Made by a program: the position numbers and the translations under genes | Shown here: in pieces, positions 1 to 7,656 of the stretch | Position numbering within the stretch: position 1 is the first letter of the stretch | Layout: the number at the start of each line of letters is the position of its first letter | Notes under the pieces: model-generated | What the model saw: only the letters and a program-made list of their open reading frames with translations | The model's database searches: none | Told to the model about the DNA's origin: nothing | From: Taudactylus pleione | Taxonomy: Eukaryota > Chordata > Amphibia > Anura > Myobatrachidae | Direction of reading: 5' to 3' | NCBI GenBank assembly: GCA_031769625.1 | Contig: JAUIMM010000549.1 | Span: 2,533,501 to 2,597,500, forward strand | Length of the DNA: 64,000 bases

Positions 1-31
1 TAAAAGAGGTCTAAAGTTAATGTTTTTGAGC

Positions 32-149
32 ACCTACAGTCAAACCACACTGGACATGCACAATCTCGTCTGATCTTGGAAGCTATGCAGTGTTGGGCCT
101 GGTTAGTACTTGGATGGGAGACCCCCTGGGAATACCAGGTGCTGTAGGT
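32..149 (+). pseudogene. 5S-like, type A
   Basis: Changes are C9T, C29A (breaks a helix III pair) and A93C (breaks the 84-93 pair and lies in box C). The next spacer has CAACATATC. Copies start at 32, 7774, 10121, 23266, 33123, 42275, 46498 and 51424. The copies at 7774 and 10121 also share C3A, G37A and a change in GGGCTTGG. Type A tails occur in the recombinant units at 27489 and 36641. Confidence 0.7.
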
Positions 150-266
150 AATTTTATACTGCCATAACATTCTTTTCTATTACATTTTACATTTAATTTT
201 TTCAACATATCAATGAATTTACTTGAGTTAAGAAGTAATAGAGGTCTAAATTTAATGCTTTTGAGC

Positions 267-384
267 ACCTACAGCCAAACCACACTGGACATGCCCAATC
301 TCGTCTGATCTTGTAAGCTTTGCTGTGTTGGGCCTGGTTTGTACTTGGATGGGAGACCACCTGGGAATACCAGTACCTGTTGGA
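267..384 (+). pseudogene. 5S-like, type B, 3' end decayed
   Basis: Type B has nine changes: G48T, A54T, A58T, A74T, G108T, T109A, G110C, A115T and T118A. They remove the 9/110, 4/115 and 1/118 pairs of helix I, so a normal 5S fold is unlikely. The spacer has ACATCTAATATTTTC. Copies start at 267, 8009, 10356, 23501, 27724, 33358, 36876, 42510, 46733 and 51659. Confidence 0.75.
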
Positions 385-501
385 AATTTTATACAGCCAA
401 AACATTCTTTTCTATTACATTTTACATCTAATATTTTCAACTTATCAATGAATTTACTTGAGTTAAGAAGTAAAAGAGGTCTAAAATTAATGTTTTTGAG
501 C

Positions 502-619
502 ACCTACAGCCAAACCACACTGGACATTCCCAATCTTGTTTGATCTTGGAAACTATGTAGTGTTGGGCCTGGTTAGTACTTGGATGGGAGACCACCTGGG
601 AATACCAGGTGCTGTAGGT
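502..619 (+). pseudogene. 5S-like, type C
   Basis: Changes are G27T, C36T, C39T, G51A and C57T; 27 and 51 weaken the base of helix III. The next spacer has TTTCAGCTTATC. Copies start at 502, 8244, 10591, 23736, 27959, 30306, 33593, 37111, 39458, 42745, 46968 and 51894. In the 27959, 30306, 37111 and 39458 contexts, type R follows in place of D. Confidence 0.7.
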
Positions 620-735
620 AATTTTATACTGCCATAACATTCTTTTCTATTACATTTTACATTTAATTTTTTCAGCTTATCAATGAATTTACTTGAGTTA
701 AGAAGTAATAGAGGTCTAAAGTTAAGGCTTTGGGC

Positions 736-853
736 ACCTACAGCCAAACCACACTGGACATGCCCAATCTCGTCTGATCTTGGAAGCTATGCAGTGTTGG
801 GCCTGGTTAGTACTTGGATGGGAGACCACCTGGGACTACCAGGTGCTGTAGGT
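736..853 (+). rRNA. 5S: 5S rRNA-like, type D (one change)
   Basis: Type D differs from the consensus only at A101C, in loop E, so all stems are kept. The spacer before it lacks one base near the start and reads TTAAGGCTTTGGGC, with only T3 there. Copies start at 736, 8478, 10825, 23970, 33827, 42979, 47202 and 52128. The copies at 8478 and 10825 share three more changes, G61A, T73A and C95T, which marks them as recent sisters. Type D follows type C and precedes type E or its recombinant. Confidence 0.7.
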
Positions 854-970
854 AATTTTATATAGTCATAACATTCTTTTCTATTACATTTTACATTACA
901 TTTTTTCAACTTATCAATGAATTAACTTGAGTTAAGAAGTAAAAGAGGTCTAAAGTTAATGTTTTTGAGC

Positions 971-1088
971 ACCTACAGTCAAACCACACTGGACATGCCC
1001 AATCTCGTATGATCTTGAAAGCTATGCAGTGTTGGGCCTGGTTAGTATTTGGATGGGAGACCACCTGGGAATGCGAGGTGCTGTAGGT
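971..1088 (+). pseudogene. 5S-like, type E
   Basis: Changes are C9T, G48A, A103G and C105G; 48 and 105 break stem pairs. This copy also has C39A and C78T. The spacer that follows is three bases short, with TTTTTCATTTCATT and AGTAAGAGG, giving a 232-bp unit. Copies start at 971, 11060, 24205, 34062, 43214, 47437 and 52363. Its tail is joined to type R at 3551 and its head to type R at 8713. Confidence 0.7.
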
Positions 1089-2141
1089 AATTTTATACTA
1101 CCATAACATTCTTTTCTATTACATTTTTCATTTCATTTTTCAACTAATCATTGAATTTACTTGAGTTAAGAAGTAAGAGGTCTAAAGTTAATGTTTTTGA
1201 GCACCTACAGCCAAACCACACTGGACATGCCCAATCTCGTCTGAACTTGAAAGCTATGCAGTGTTGGGCCTGGTTAGTACTTGGATGGGAAACAACCTGG
1301 GAATACCAGGTGCTGTATGTAATTTTATACTGCCATAACATTCTTTTCTATTACATTTTACATTTAATTTTTTCAAATTATCAATGAATTTACTTGAGTT
1401 AAGAAGTAATAGAGGTCTAAAATTAATGGTTTTGGGCACCTACAGCCAAACCACACTGGACATGCCCAATATCGTCTGATTTTGGAAGCTATGCAGTGTT
1501 GGGCCTGGTTAGTACATGAATGGGAGACCACCTGGGAATACCAGGTGCTGTAGGTAATTTTATACTGCCATAACATTCGTTTCCATTACATTTTACATTT
1601 CATTTTTCAACTTATCATTGAATTTACTTGAGTTAAGAAGTAAAAGAGGTCTAAAGTTAATGTTTTTGAGCACCTACAGCCAAACCACACTGGACATGCC
1701 CAATCTCATCTGATCTTGGAAGCTATGCAGTGGTGGGCCTCGTTAGTACTTGGATGGGAGACCACCTAGTAATCCCAGGTGCTGTAGGTAATTTTATACT
1801 GCCATAACATTCTTTTCTACTACATTTTACATTTAATTTTTTCAACTTATCAATGAATTTACTTGAGTTAAGAAGTAATAGAGGTCTAAAGTTAATACTT
1901 TTGAGCACCTACAGCCAAACCACACTGGACATGCCCAATCTCGTCTGATCTTGGAAGCTATGCAGTGTTGGGCCTGGTTAGTGCTTGGATGGGAGACCAC
2001 CTGGGAATACCAGGTGCTGTAGGTAATTTTATATAGCCATAACATTCTTTTCTATTACATTTTACATTACATTTTTTCAACTTATCAATGAATTTACTTG
2101 AGTTAAGAAGTAAAAGAGGTCTAAAGTTAATGTTTTTGAGC

Positions 2142-2259
2142 ACCTACAGTCAAACCACACTGGACATGCCCAATTTCATCTGATCTTGGAAGCTATGCAG
2201 TGTTGGGCCTGGTTAGTACTTGGATGGGAGACCACCTGGGAATACCAGGTGCTGTAGGT
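2142..2259 (+). rRNA. 5S: 5S rRNA-like, type K (three changes)
   Basis: Type K has C9T (a U-G wobble at the end of helix I), and C34T and G37A in the helix III loop, so the fold is preserved. The remaining CpG at 36-37 is lost. Copies start at 2142, 4957, 12466, 15284, 19040, 25611, 34998, 44385, 48608 and 57057. The copy at 4957 has two further changes (C30A and C44A). The spacer has TTTTCCATT. Confidence 0.62.
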
Positions 2260-3315
2260 AATTTTATACTGCCATAACATTCTTTTCCATTACATTTTAC
2301 ATTTAATTTTTTCAACTTATCAATGAATTTACTTGAGTTAAGAAGTAAAAGAGGTCTAAAGTTAATGTTTTTGAGCACCTACTGCCAAACCACACTGGAC
2401 ATGCCCAATCTTGTTTGATTTTGGAAGCTATGCAGTATTGGGCCTGGTTAGTACTTGGATGGGAGACCACCTGGGAATACCAGGTGCTGTAGGTAATTTT
2501 ATAGTGCCATGACATTCTTTTCTATTACATTTTACATTTAATTTTTCAACTTATCATTGAATTTACTTGAGTTAAGAAGTAAAAGAGGTCTAAAGTTAAT
2601 GTTTTTGAGCACATACAGCCAAACCACACTGGACATGCCCAATCTCGTCTGATCTTGGAAGCTATGCAGTGTTGGGCCTGGTTAGTACTTTGATAGGAGA
2701 CCACCTAGGAATCCCAGGTGCTGTAGGTAATTTTATACTGCCATAACAGTCTATTCTATTACATTTTACATTTAATTTTTTCAACTTATCAATGAATTTA
2801 CTTGAGTTAAGAAGTAATAGAGGTCTAAAGTTAATGCTTTTGAGCACCTACAGCCAAACCACACTGGACATGCCCAATCTTGTTTGATCTTGGAAGCTAT
2901 GCAGTGTTGGGCCTGGTTAGTACTTGGACGGGAGACCACTTGGGAATACCAGGTGCTGTAGGAAATTTTATATAGCCATAACATTCTTTTCTATTAAATT
3001 TTACATTACATTTTTTCAACTTATCAATGAATTTACTTGAGTTAAAAAGTAAAAGAGGTCTAAAGTTAATGTTTTTGAGCACCTGCTGTCAAACCACACT
3101 GGACATGCCCAATCTCGTCTGATCTTGAAAGCTATGCAGTGTTGGGCCTGGTTAGTACTTGGATGGGAGATCCCCTGGGAATGCCAGGTGCTGTAGGTAA
3201 TTTTATACTGCCATAACATTCTTTTCTATTACATTTTACATTTAATTTTTTCAACTTATCAATGAATTTACTTGAGTTAAGAAGTAATAGAGGTCTAAAT
3301 TTAATGCTTTTGAGC

Positions 3316-3433
3316 ACCTACAGCCAAACCACACTGGACATGCCCAATCTCGTCTGATCTTATAAGCTATGCAGTGTTGGGCCTGGTTTGTACTTGGATG
3401 GGAGACCACCTTGGAATTGCAGTTGCTGTAGGA
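3316..3433 (+). pseudogene. 5S-like, type Q
   Basis: Changes are G47A, G48T (CTTATAAGC), A74T, G97T, A103T, C104G, G108T and T118A, so helices I, III and V are damaged. Copies start at 3316, 6131, 13875, 16693, 20449, 26081, 35468, 44855, 53300, 58231 and 62223. At 26081, 35468 and 44855 it is preceded by a type M upstream region and follows L, marking loss of the M-P stretch. Confidence 0.73.
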
Positions 3434-3550
3434 AATTTTATACAGCCAAAACATTCTTTTCTATTACATTTTACATTTAATTTTTTCAACTTATCAATGA
3501 ATTTACTTGAGTTAAGAAGTAAAAGAGGTCTAAAGTTAATGTTTTTGAGC

Positions 3551-3668
3551 ACCTACAGCCAAACCACACTGGACATGCCCAATCTCGTCTGATCTTGGAA
3601 GTTATGCAGTGTTGGGCCTGGTTAGTACTTGGATGGGAGACCACCTGGGAATGCGAGGTGCTGTAGGT
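3551..3668 (+). pseudogene. Recombinant unit, type R head and type E tail
   Basis: The 5' part has the R mark GGAAGTTATG, while the 3' end has GAATGCGAGG and the short 232-bp spacer of E. The switch lies between body positions 52 and 103. It is followed by F, as E normally is, so the S to E stretch was lost here. Confidence 0.75.
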
Positions 3669-3782
3669 AATTTTATACTACCATAACATTCTTTTCTATT
3701 ACATTTTTCATTTCATTTTTCAACTAATCATTGAATTTACTTGAGTTAAGAAGTAAGAGGTCTAAAGTTAATGTTTTTGAGC

Positions 3783-3900
3783 ACCTACAGCCAAACCACA
3801 CTGGACATGCCCAATCTCGTCTGAACTTGGAAGCTATGCAGTGTTGGGCCTGGTAAGTACTTGGATGGGAGACCACCTGGGAATACCAGGTGCTGTAGAT
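3783..3900 (+). pseudogene. 5S-like, type F
   Basis: Changes are T43A, T73A (GGTAAGTAC) and G117A, which loses the 2/117 pair. Copies start at 3783, 11292, 14110, 24437, 43446, 47669 and 52595. The copy at 14110 sits directly after type Q, marking the loss of R to E at that junction. The copy at 43446 has a type G spacer tail. Confidence 0.68.
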
Positions 3901-4017
3901 AATTTTATACTGCCATAACATTCTTTTCTATTACATTTTACATTTAATTTTTTCAACTTATCAATGAATTTACTTGAGTTAAGAAGTAATAGAGGTCTAA
4001 AGTTAATGGTTTTGAGC

Positions 4018-4135
4018 ACCTACAGCCAAACCACACTGGACATGCCCAATCTCGTCTGAACTTGAAAGCTATGCAGTGTTGGGCCTGGTTAGTACTTGGA
4101 TGGGAAACAACCTGGGAATACCAGGTGCTGTATGT
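4018..4135 (+). pseudogene. 5S-like, type G
   Basis: Changes are T43A, G48A, G89A, C92A and G116T; the last breaks helix I. The spacer has TTCAAATTATC. Copies start at 1203, 4018, 11527, 14345, 18101 and 24672. Those at 11527, 14345 and 18101 also have G37A, so they share a later ancestor. Confidence 0.7.
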
Positions 4136-4252
4136 AATTTTATACTGCCATAACATTCTTTTCTATTACATTTTACATTTAATTTTTTCAAATTATCAAT
4201 GAATTTACTTGAGTTAAGAAGTAATAGAGGTCTAAAATTAATGGTTTTGGGC

Positions 4253-4370
4253 ACCTACAGCCAAACCACACTGGACATGCCCAATATCGTCTGATTTTGG
4301 AAGCTATGCAGTGTTGGGCCTGGTTAGTACATGAATGGGAAACCACCTGGGAATACCAGGTGCTGTAGGT
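4253..4370 (+). pseudogene. 5S-like, type H
   Basis: Changes are C34A, C44T, T79A and G82A (TACATGAATGGG); 82 breaks a helix IV pair inside box C. The spacer has TTCGTTTCCATT and a T5 run, giving a 234-bp unit. Copies start at 1438, 4253, 11762, 14580, 18336, 24907, 34294, 43681 and 47904. The copies at 4253, 24907 and 34294 also have G89A; 34294 keeps consensus C34. Confidence 0.7.
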
Positions 4371-4486
4371 AATTTTATACTGCCATAACATTCGTTTCCA
4401 TTACATTTTACATTTCATTTTTCAACTTATCATTGAATTTACTTGAGTTAAGAAGTAAAAGAGGTCTAAAGTTAATGTTTTTGAGC

Positions 4487-4604
4487 ACCTACAGCCAAAC
4501 CATACTGGACATGCCCAATCTCATCTGATCTTGGAAGCTATGCAGTGGTGGGCCTCGTTAGTACTTGGATGGGAGACCACCTTGTAATCCCAGGTGCTGT
4601 AGGT
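4487..4604 (+). pseudogene. 5S-like, type I
   Basis: Changes are G37A, T62G, G70C, G97A, G99T and A103C, with C17T in every copy but 1672. The loss of the 16/62 and 70/105 pairs damages helices II and V. The spacer has TCTACTAC. Copies start at 1672, 4487, 11996, 14814, 18570, 25141, 34528, 43915 and 48138. Type I segments also appear in recombinant units at 52830 and 56822. Confidence 0.72.
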
Positions 4605-4673
4605 AATTTTATACTGCCATAACATTCTTTTCTACTACATTTTACATTTAATTTTTTTAACTTATCAATGAAT

Positions 4674-4693
4674 TTACTTGAGTTAAGAAGTAA
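4674..4693. other. Short inverted repeat upstream of 5S body
   Basis: TTACTT at 4674-4679 and AAGTAA at 4688-4693 are perfect inverted arms around an 8-nt loop, about 30-50 bp before the start at 4722. In units whose next bases are AAAG the stem extends to seven pairs. It recurs in nearly all spacers. The stem is short and AT-rich, so a function is uncertain. Confidence 0.35.
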
Positions 4694-4721
4694 TAGAGGT
4701 CTAAAGTTAATGCTTTTGAGC

Positions 4722-4839
4722 ACCTACAGCCAAACCACACTGGACATGCCCAATCTCGTCTGATCTTGGAAGCTATGCAGTGTTGGGCCTGGTTAGTACT
4801 TGGATGGGAGACCACCTGGGAATACCAGGTGCTGTAGGT
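4722..4839 (+). rRNA. 5S: 5S rRNA, type J, identical to array consensus
   Basis: This copy equals the array consensus at all 118 positions and serves as the reference. The five stems of the 5S fold can be drawn: 1-9 with 110-118, 14-21 with 57-65 (position 63 bulged), 27-32 with 45-52, 67-72 with 103-108, and 78-86 with 91-98 around a GAGA loop. Compared with human 5S (from memory) it differs at about 16 sites, eight of them losses of CpG. A T4 tract lies two bases past the body. Other type J copies start at 1907 (one change, A77G), 12231 and 15049 (A93T), 18805 (C36T and A93T), and the identical 25376, 34763, 44150 and 48373. A decayed copy that happens to equal the consensus cannot be excluded. 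Confidence 0.85.
4771..4818 (+). promoter_or_regulatory. Internal control region of 5S gene (box A, IE, box C)
   Basis: In vertebrate 5S genes TFIIIA binds inside the gene to box A (about 50-64), the intermediate element (67-72) and box C (80-97). Here box A (4771-4785) differs from the human form at 55 (A to T), 60 (G to T) and 63 (C to T). The intermediate element (4788-4793) is unchanged. Box C (4801-4818) has one change, G93 to A, which turns a U-G wobble into U-A. The same layout recurs in each unit at +50 to +97. Binding strength is not predictable from this alone. Confidence 0.6.
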
Positions 4840-4956
4840 AATTTTATATAGCCATAACATTCTTTTCTATTACATTTTACATTACATTTTTTCAACTTAT
4901 CAATGAATTTACTTGAGTTAAGAAGTAAAAGAGGTCTAAAGTTAATGTTTTTGAGC
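4840..4956 (+). repeat. Representative AT-rich spacer
   Basis: This 117-bp spacer shows the general plan. It has an AATTTTATA start, a CATAACATTC block, a TATTACATTTTACAT tract, a T6 run followed by CAACTTATC, and ACTTGAGTTAAG. AGTAAAAGAGG or AGTAATAGAGG comes next, and a T4-T5 run stands just before the next body. Variation between unit types sits mainly in the ACATTT tract, the T run (five or six T) and the AAAAG/AATAG choice. I see no gene in any spacer. Confidence 0.85.
4842..4845 (+). terminator. RNA polymerase III T4 terminator
   Basis: Four T residues follow the body after two A residues, at +121 to +124. Canonical vertebrate 5S genes have the T run directly after the body at +119. 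The T4 recurs at this place in nearly every unit, and the spacer carries later T4 and T6 runs that could act as back-ups. A transcript ending here would be roughly 122-124 nt. Confidence 0.6.
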
Positions 4957-5191
4957 ACCTACAGTCAAACCACACTGGACATGCCAAATTTCATCTGATA
5001 TTGGAAGCTATGCAGTGTTGGGCCTGGTTAGTACTTGGATGGGAGACCACCTGGGAATACCAGGTGCTGTAGGTAATTTTATACTGCCATAACATTCTTT
5101 TCCATTACATTTTACATTTAATTTTTTCAACTTATCAATGAATTTACTTGAGTTAAGAAGTAAAAGAGGTCTAAAGTTAATGTTTTTGAGC

Positions 5192-5309
5192 ACCTACTGC
5201 CAAACCACACTGGACATGCCCAATCTTGTTTGATCTTGGAAGCTATGCAGTATTGGACCTGGTTAGTACTTGGATGGGAGACCACCTGGGAATACCAGGT
5301 GCTGTAGGT
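5192..5309 (+). pseudogene. 5S-like, type L
   Basis: Changes are A7T (breaks helix I), C36T, C39T and G61A (breaks helix II). The spacer has ATAGTGCCATGAC. Copies start at 2377, 5192, 12701, 15519, 19275, 25846, 35233, 44620, 48843 and 57292. Those at 25846 and 35233 share T62G and a box C change. The copy at 2377 ends in a type M-like spacer and is followed directly by N. Confidence 0.7.
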
Positions 5310-5426
5310 AATTTTATAGTGCCATGACATTCTTTTCTATTACATTTTACATTTAATTTTTTCAACTTATCAATGAATTTACTTGAGTTAAGAAGTAATA
5401 GAGGTCTAAAGATAATGGTTTTGGGC

Positions 5427-5544
5427 ACCTACAGCCAAACCACACTGGACATGCCCAATCTTGTCTGATCTTGAAAGCTATGCAGTGTTGGGCCTGGTTA
5501 GTACTTGGATGGGAGACAACCTGGGAATACCAAGAGCTGTAGGT
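5427..5544 (+). pseudogene. 5S-like, type M
   Basis: Changes are G48A, C92A, G107A and T109A, which break pairs in helices III, IV and V. The spacer before it ends in GATAATGGTTTTGGGC. Copies start at 5427, 12936, 15754, 19510, 49078 and 57527. The copy at 49078 has also lost one G of the GGG at 64-66. Confidence 0.7.
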
Positions 5545-5660
5545 AATTTTATACTGCCAAAACATTCTTTTCTATTACATTTTACATTTCATTTTTCAAC
5601 TTATCATTGAATTTACTTGAGTTAAGAAGTAAAAGAGGTCTAAAGTTAATGTTTTTGAGC

Positions 5661-5778
5661 ACATACAGCCAAACCACACTGGACATGCCCAATCTCGTCT
5701 GATCTTGGAAGCTATGCAGTGTTGGGCCTGGTTAGTACTTTGATGGGAGACCACCTAGGAATCCCAGGTGCTGTAGGT
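5661..5778 (+). pseudogene. 5S-like, type N
   Basis: Changes are C3A, G81T, G97A and A103C. C3A and A103C break pairs, while G97A turns a wobble into U-A. The spacer has CAGTCTATTC. Copies start at 2611, 5661, 13170, 15988, 19744, 49311 and 57761. Its 3' half resembles types V' and DD. Confidence 0.7.
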
Positions 5779-5895
5779 AATTTTATACTGCCATAACAGT
5801 CTATTCTATTACATTTTACATTTAATTTTTTCAACTTATCAATGAATTTACTTGAGTTAAGAAGTAATAGAGGTCTAAAGTTAATGCTTTTGAGC

Positions 5896-6013
5896 ACCTA
5901 CAGCCAAACCACACTGGACATGCCCAATCTTGTTTGATCTTGGAAGCTATGCAGTGTTGGGCCTGGTTAGTACTTGGATAGGAGACCCCCTGGGAATGCC
6001 AGGTGCTGTAGGT
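5896..6013 (+). pseudogene. Recombinant unit, type O head and type P tail
   Basis: CTTGTTTG of O is joined to GACCCCCTGGGAATGCC of P, so the switch is between 39 and 93. One unit is missing compared with the O-P pair at 2846-3315. Confidence 0.72.
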
Positions 6014-6365
6014 AATTTTATACTGCCATAACATTCTTTTCTATTACATTTTACATTTAATTTTTTCAACTTATCAATGAATTTACTTGAGTTAAGAAGT
6101 AATAGAGGTCTAAATTTAATGCTTTTGAGCACCTACAGCCAAACCACACTGGACATGCCCAATCTCGTCTGATCTTATAAGCTATGCAGTGTTGGGCCTG
6201 GTTTGTACTTGGATGGGAGACCACCTTGGAATTGCAGTTGCTGTAGGAAATTTTATACAGCCAAAACATTCTTTTCTATTACATTTTACATTTAATTTTT
6301 TCAACTTATCAATGAATTTACTTGAGTTAAGAAGTAAAAGAGGTCTAAAGTTAATGTTTTTGAGC

Positions 6366-6483
6366 ACCTACAGCCAAACCACACTGGACATGCCCAATCT
6401 TGTCTGATCTTGGAAGTTATGCAGTGTTGGGCCTGGTTAGTACTTGGATGGGAGACGACCTGGGAATACCAGGAGCTGTAGGT
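6366..6483 (+). rRNA. 5S: 5S rRNA-like, type R (two changes)
   Basis: Type R carries C52T in box A and T109A at the stem junction. Neither breaks a long stem. The following spacer has ATTATTTTC in place of ATTCTTTTC. Copies start at 6366, 16928, 20684, 26316, 28194, 30541, 35703, 37346, 39693, 45090, 53535, 58466 and 62458. The copy at 6366 also has C36T and a change in box C (GACGACC). Confidence 0.65.
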
Positions 6484-6600
6484 AATTTTATACTGCCATA
6501 ACATTATTTTCTATTACATTTTACATTTAATTTTTTCAACTTATCAATGAATTTACTTGAGTTAAGAAGTAATAGAGGTCTAAAGTTAATGTTTTTGAGC

Positions 6601-6718
6601 ACCTACAGCCAAACCACACTGGACATGCCCAACCTCGTCTGATATTGGAAGCTATGCAGTGTTGGGCCTGGTTAGTACTTGGATGGGAGAACACATGGGA
6701 ATACCAGGTGCAATAGGT
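6601..6718 (+). pseudogene. 5S-like, type S
   Basis: Changes are C44A, C91A, C95A, T112A and G113A (GAGAACACATGGG and GTGCAATAGG). They break helices IV and I and alter box C. The spacer has a T5 run and CAACTAATCATTG. Copies start at 6601, 8948, 17163, 20919, 26551, 28429, 30776, 35938, 37581, 39928, 45325, 53770, 58701 and 62693. The copies at 6601 and 8948 share an AACCTCG change. Confidence 0.73.
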
Positions 6719-6834
6719 AATTTTATACTGCCATAACATTCTTTTCTATTACATTTTACATTTCATTTTTCAACTAATCATTGAATTTGCTTGAGTTAAG
6801 AAGTAAAAGAGGTCTAAAGTTAATGTTTTTGAGC

Positions 6835-6952
6835 ACCTACAGCCAAACTATACTGGACATGCCCAATCTCGTCTGATCTTGGAAGCTATGCAGTGTTGGG
6901 CCTTGTTCGTACTTGGATGGGAGACTACCTGGGAATGCCAGGTGCTGTAGGT
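6835..6952 (+). pseudogene. 5S-like, type T
   Basis: Changes are C15T, C17T, G70T, A74C, C92T and A103G. Several leave G-U wobbles, but G70T breaks helix V. The spacer starts AATTTTATGCAGCC. Copies start at 6835, 9182, 17397, 21153, 26785, 31010, 36172, 40162, 45559, 50015, 54004, 58935 and 62927. Confidence 0.72.
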
Positions 6953-7069
6953 AATTTTATGCAGCCATAACATTCTTTTCTATTACATTTTACTTTTAAT
7001 TTTTTCAACTTATCAATGAAATTACTTGAGTTAAGAAGTAAAAGAGGTCTAAAGGTAATGTTTTTGAGC

Positions 7070-7187
7070 ACCTACAGTCAAACCACAGAGGACATGCCCA
7101 ATCTCATCTGTTCTTGGAAGTTATGCAGTGTTGGGCCTGGTTAGTGCTTGGATGGGAGACCACCTGGGAATACTAGGAGCTGTAGGT
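7070..7187 (+). pseudogene. 5S-like, type U, most frequent type
   Basis: Changes are C9T, C19G, T20A, G37A, A42T, C52T, C105T and T109A. The CAGAGG at 17-22 breaks two helix II pairs. With 20 copies it is the commonest type even though it cannot fold normally. Copies start at 7070, 9417, 17632, 21388, 22562, 27020, 28663, 29837, 31245, 32419, 36407, 37815, 38989, 40397, 41571, 45794, 50250, 54239, 59170 and 63162. It occurs both before V or V' and after Z. Confidence 0.75.
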
Positions 7188-7303
7188 AATTTTATACTGG
7201 GAAAACATTCTTTTCTATTACATTTTACATTTCATTTTTCAACTTATCATTGAATTTACTTGAGTTAAGCAGTAAAAGAGGTCTAAAGTTAATGTTTTTG
7301 AGC

Positions 7304-7421
7304 ACCTACAGCCAAACCACACTGGACATGCCCAATCTCATCTGATCTTGGAAGCAATGCGGTGTTTGGCCTGGTTTCTACTTGGATGGGAGACCACCTG
7401 GGAATACCAGGTGCTGTAGGT
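7304..7421 (+). pseudogene. 5S-like, type V
   Basis: Changes are G37A, T53A, A58G, G64T and G75C, giving GCAATGCGGTGTTTGG across box A. The spacer has CTTTCTTTT and TTACAATTTAC. Copies start at 7304, 9651, 22796, 27254, 32653, 41805 and 46028. The copies at 7304 and 9651 also have A74T. The unit at 36641 has a V head with a type A tail. Confidence 0.72.
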
Positions 7422-7538
7422 AATTTTATACAGCCAAAACTTTCTTTTCTATTACAATTTACATTTAATTTTTTCAACTTATCAATGAATTTACTTGAGT
7501 TAAGAAGTAAAAGAGGTCTAAAGTTAATGTTTTTGAGC

Positions 7539-7656
7539 ACCTACAGCCAAAGCACACTGGACATGCCCAATCTCGTCTGATCTTGGAAGCTATGCAGTGT
7601 TGGGCCTGGTTAGTACTTGGACAGGAGACCACCTGGGAATACCAGGTGCTGTAGGT
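7539..7656 (+). pseudogene. 5S-like, type W
   Basis: Changes are C14G (AAAGCACAC), T84C and G85A (CTTGGACAGG), which break one helix II pair and two helix IV pairs. Copies start at 7539, 9886, 23031, 27489, 32888, 42040, 46263 and 51189. The unit at 27489 has a type A spacer tail and is followed by B, so one unit was lost there. Confidence 0.7.

Larger units (their letters stand above)
32..4017 (+). repeat. Block 1: A B C D E G H I J K L N O P Q R/E F
   Basis: There are seventeen units. F is missing between E and G, and M is missing between L and N. The G to L run from 1203 recurs 2815 bp (12 units) later at 4018. The A to D run at 32 recurs at 7774, 33 units later. Confidence 0.8.
4018..6600 (+). 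repeat. Block 2: G H I J K L M N O/P Q R
   Basis: These eleven units repeat the order of block 1. M is present and O and P are fused. It contains the reference type J copy at 4722. Confidence 0.8.

Noticed and set aside
4691..4698. TATA-like box (TAAAAG or TAATAG) near -30 as an upstream promoter
   Set aside because: It lies in an AT-rich spacer where such strings are common, varies between types, and vertebrate 5S genes rely on internal elements. I do not call it.
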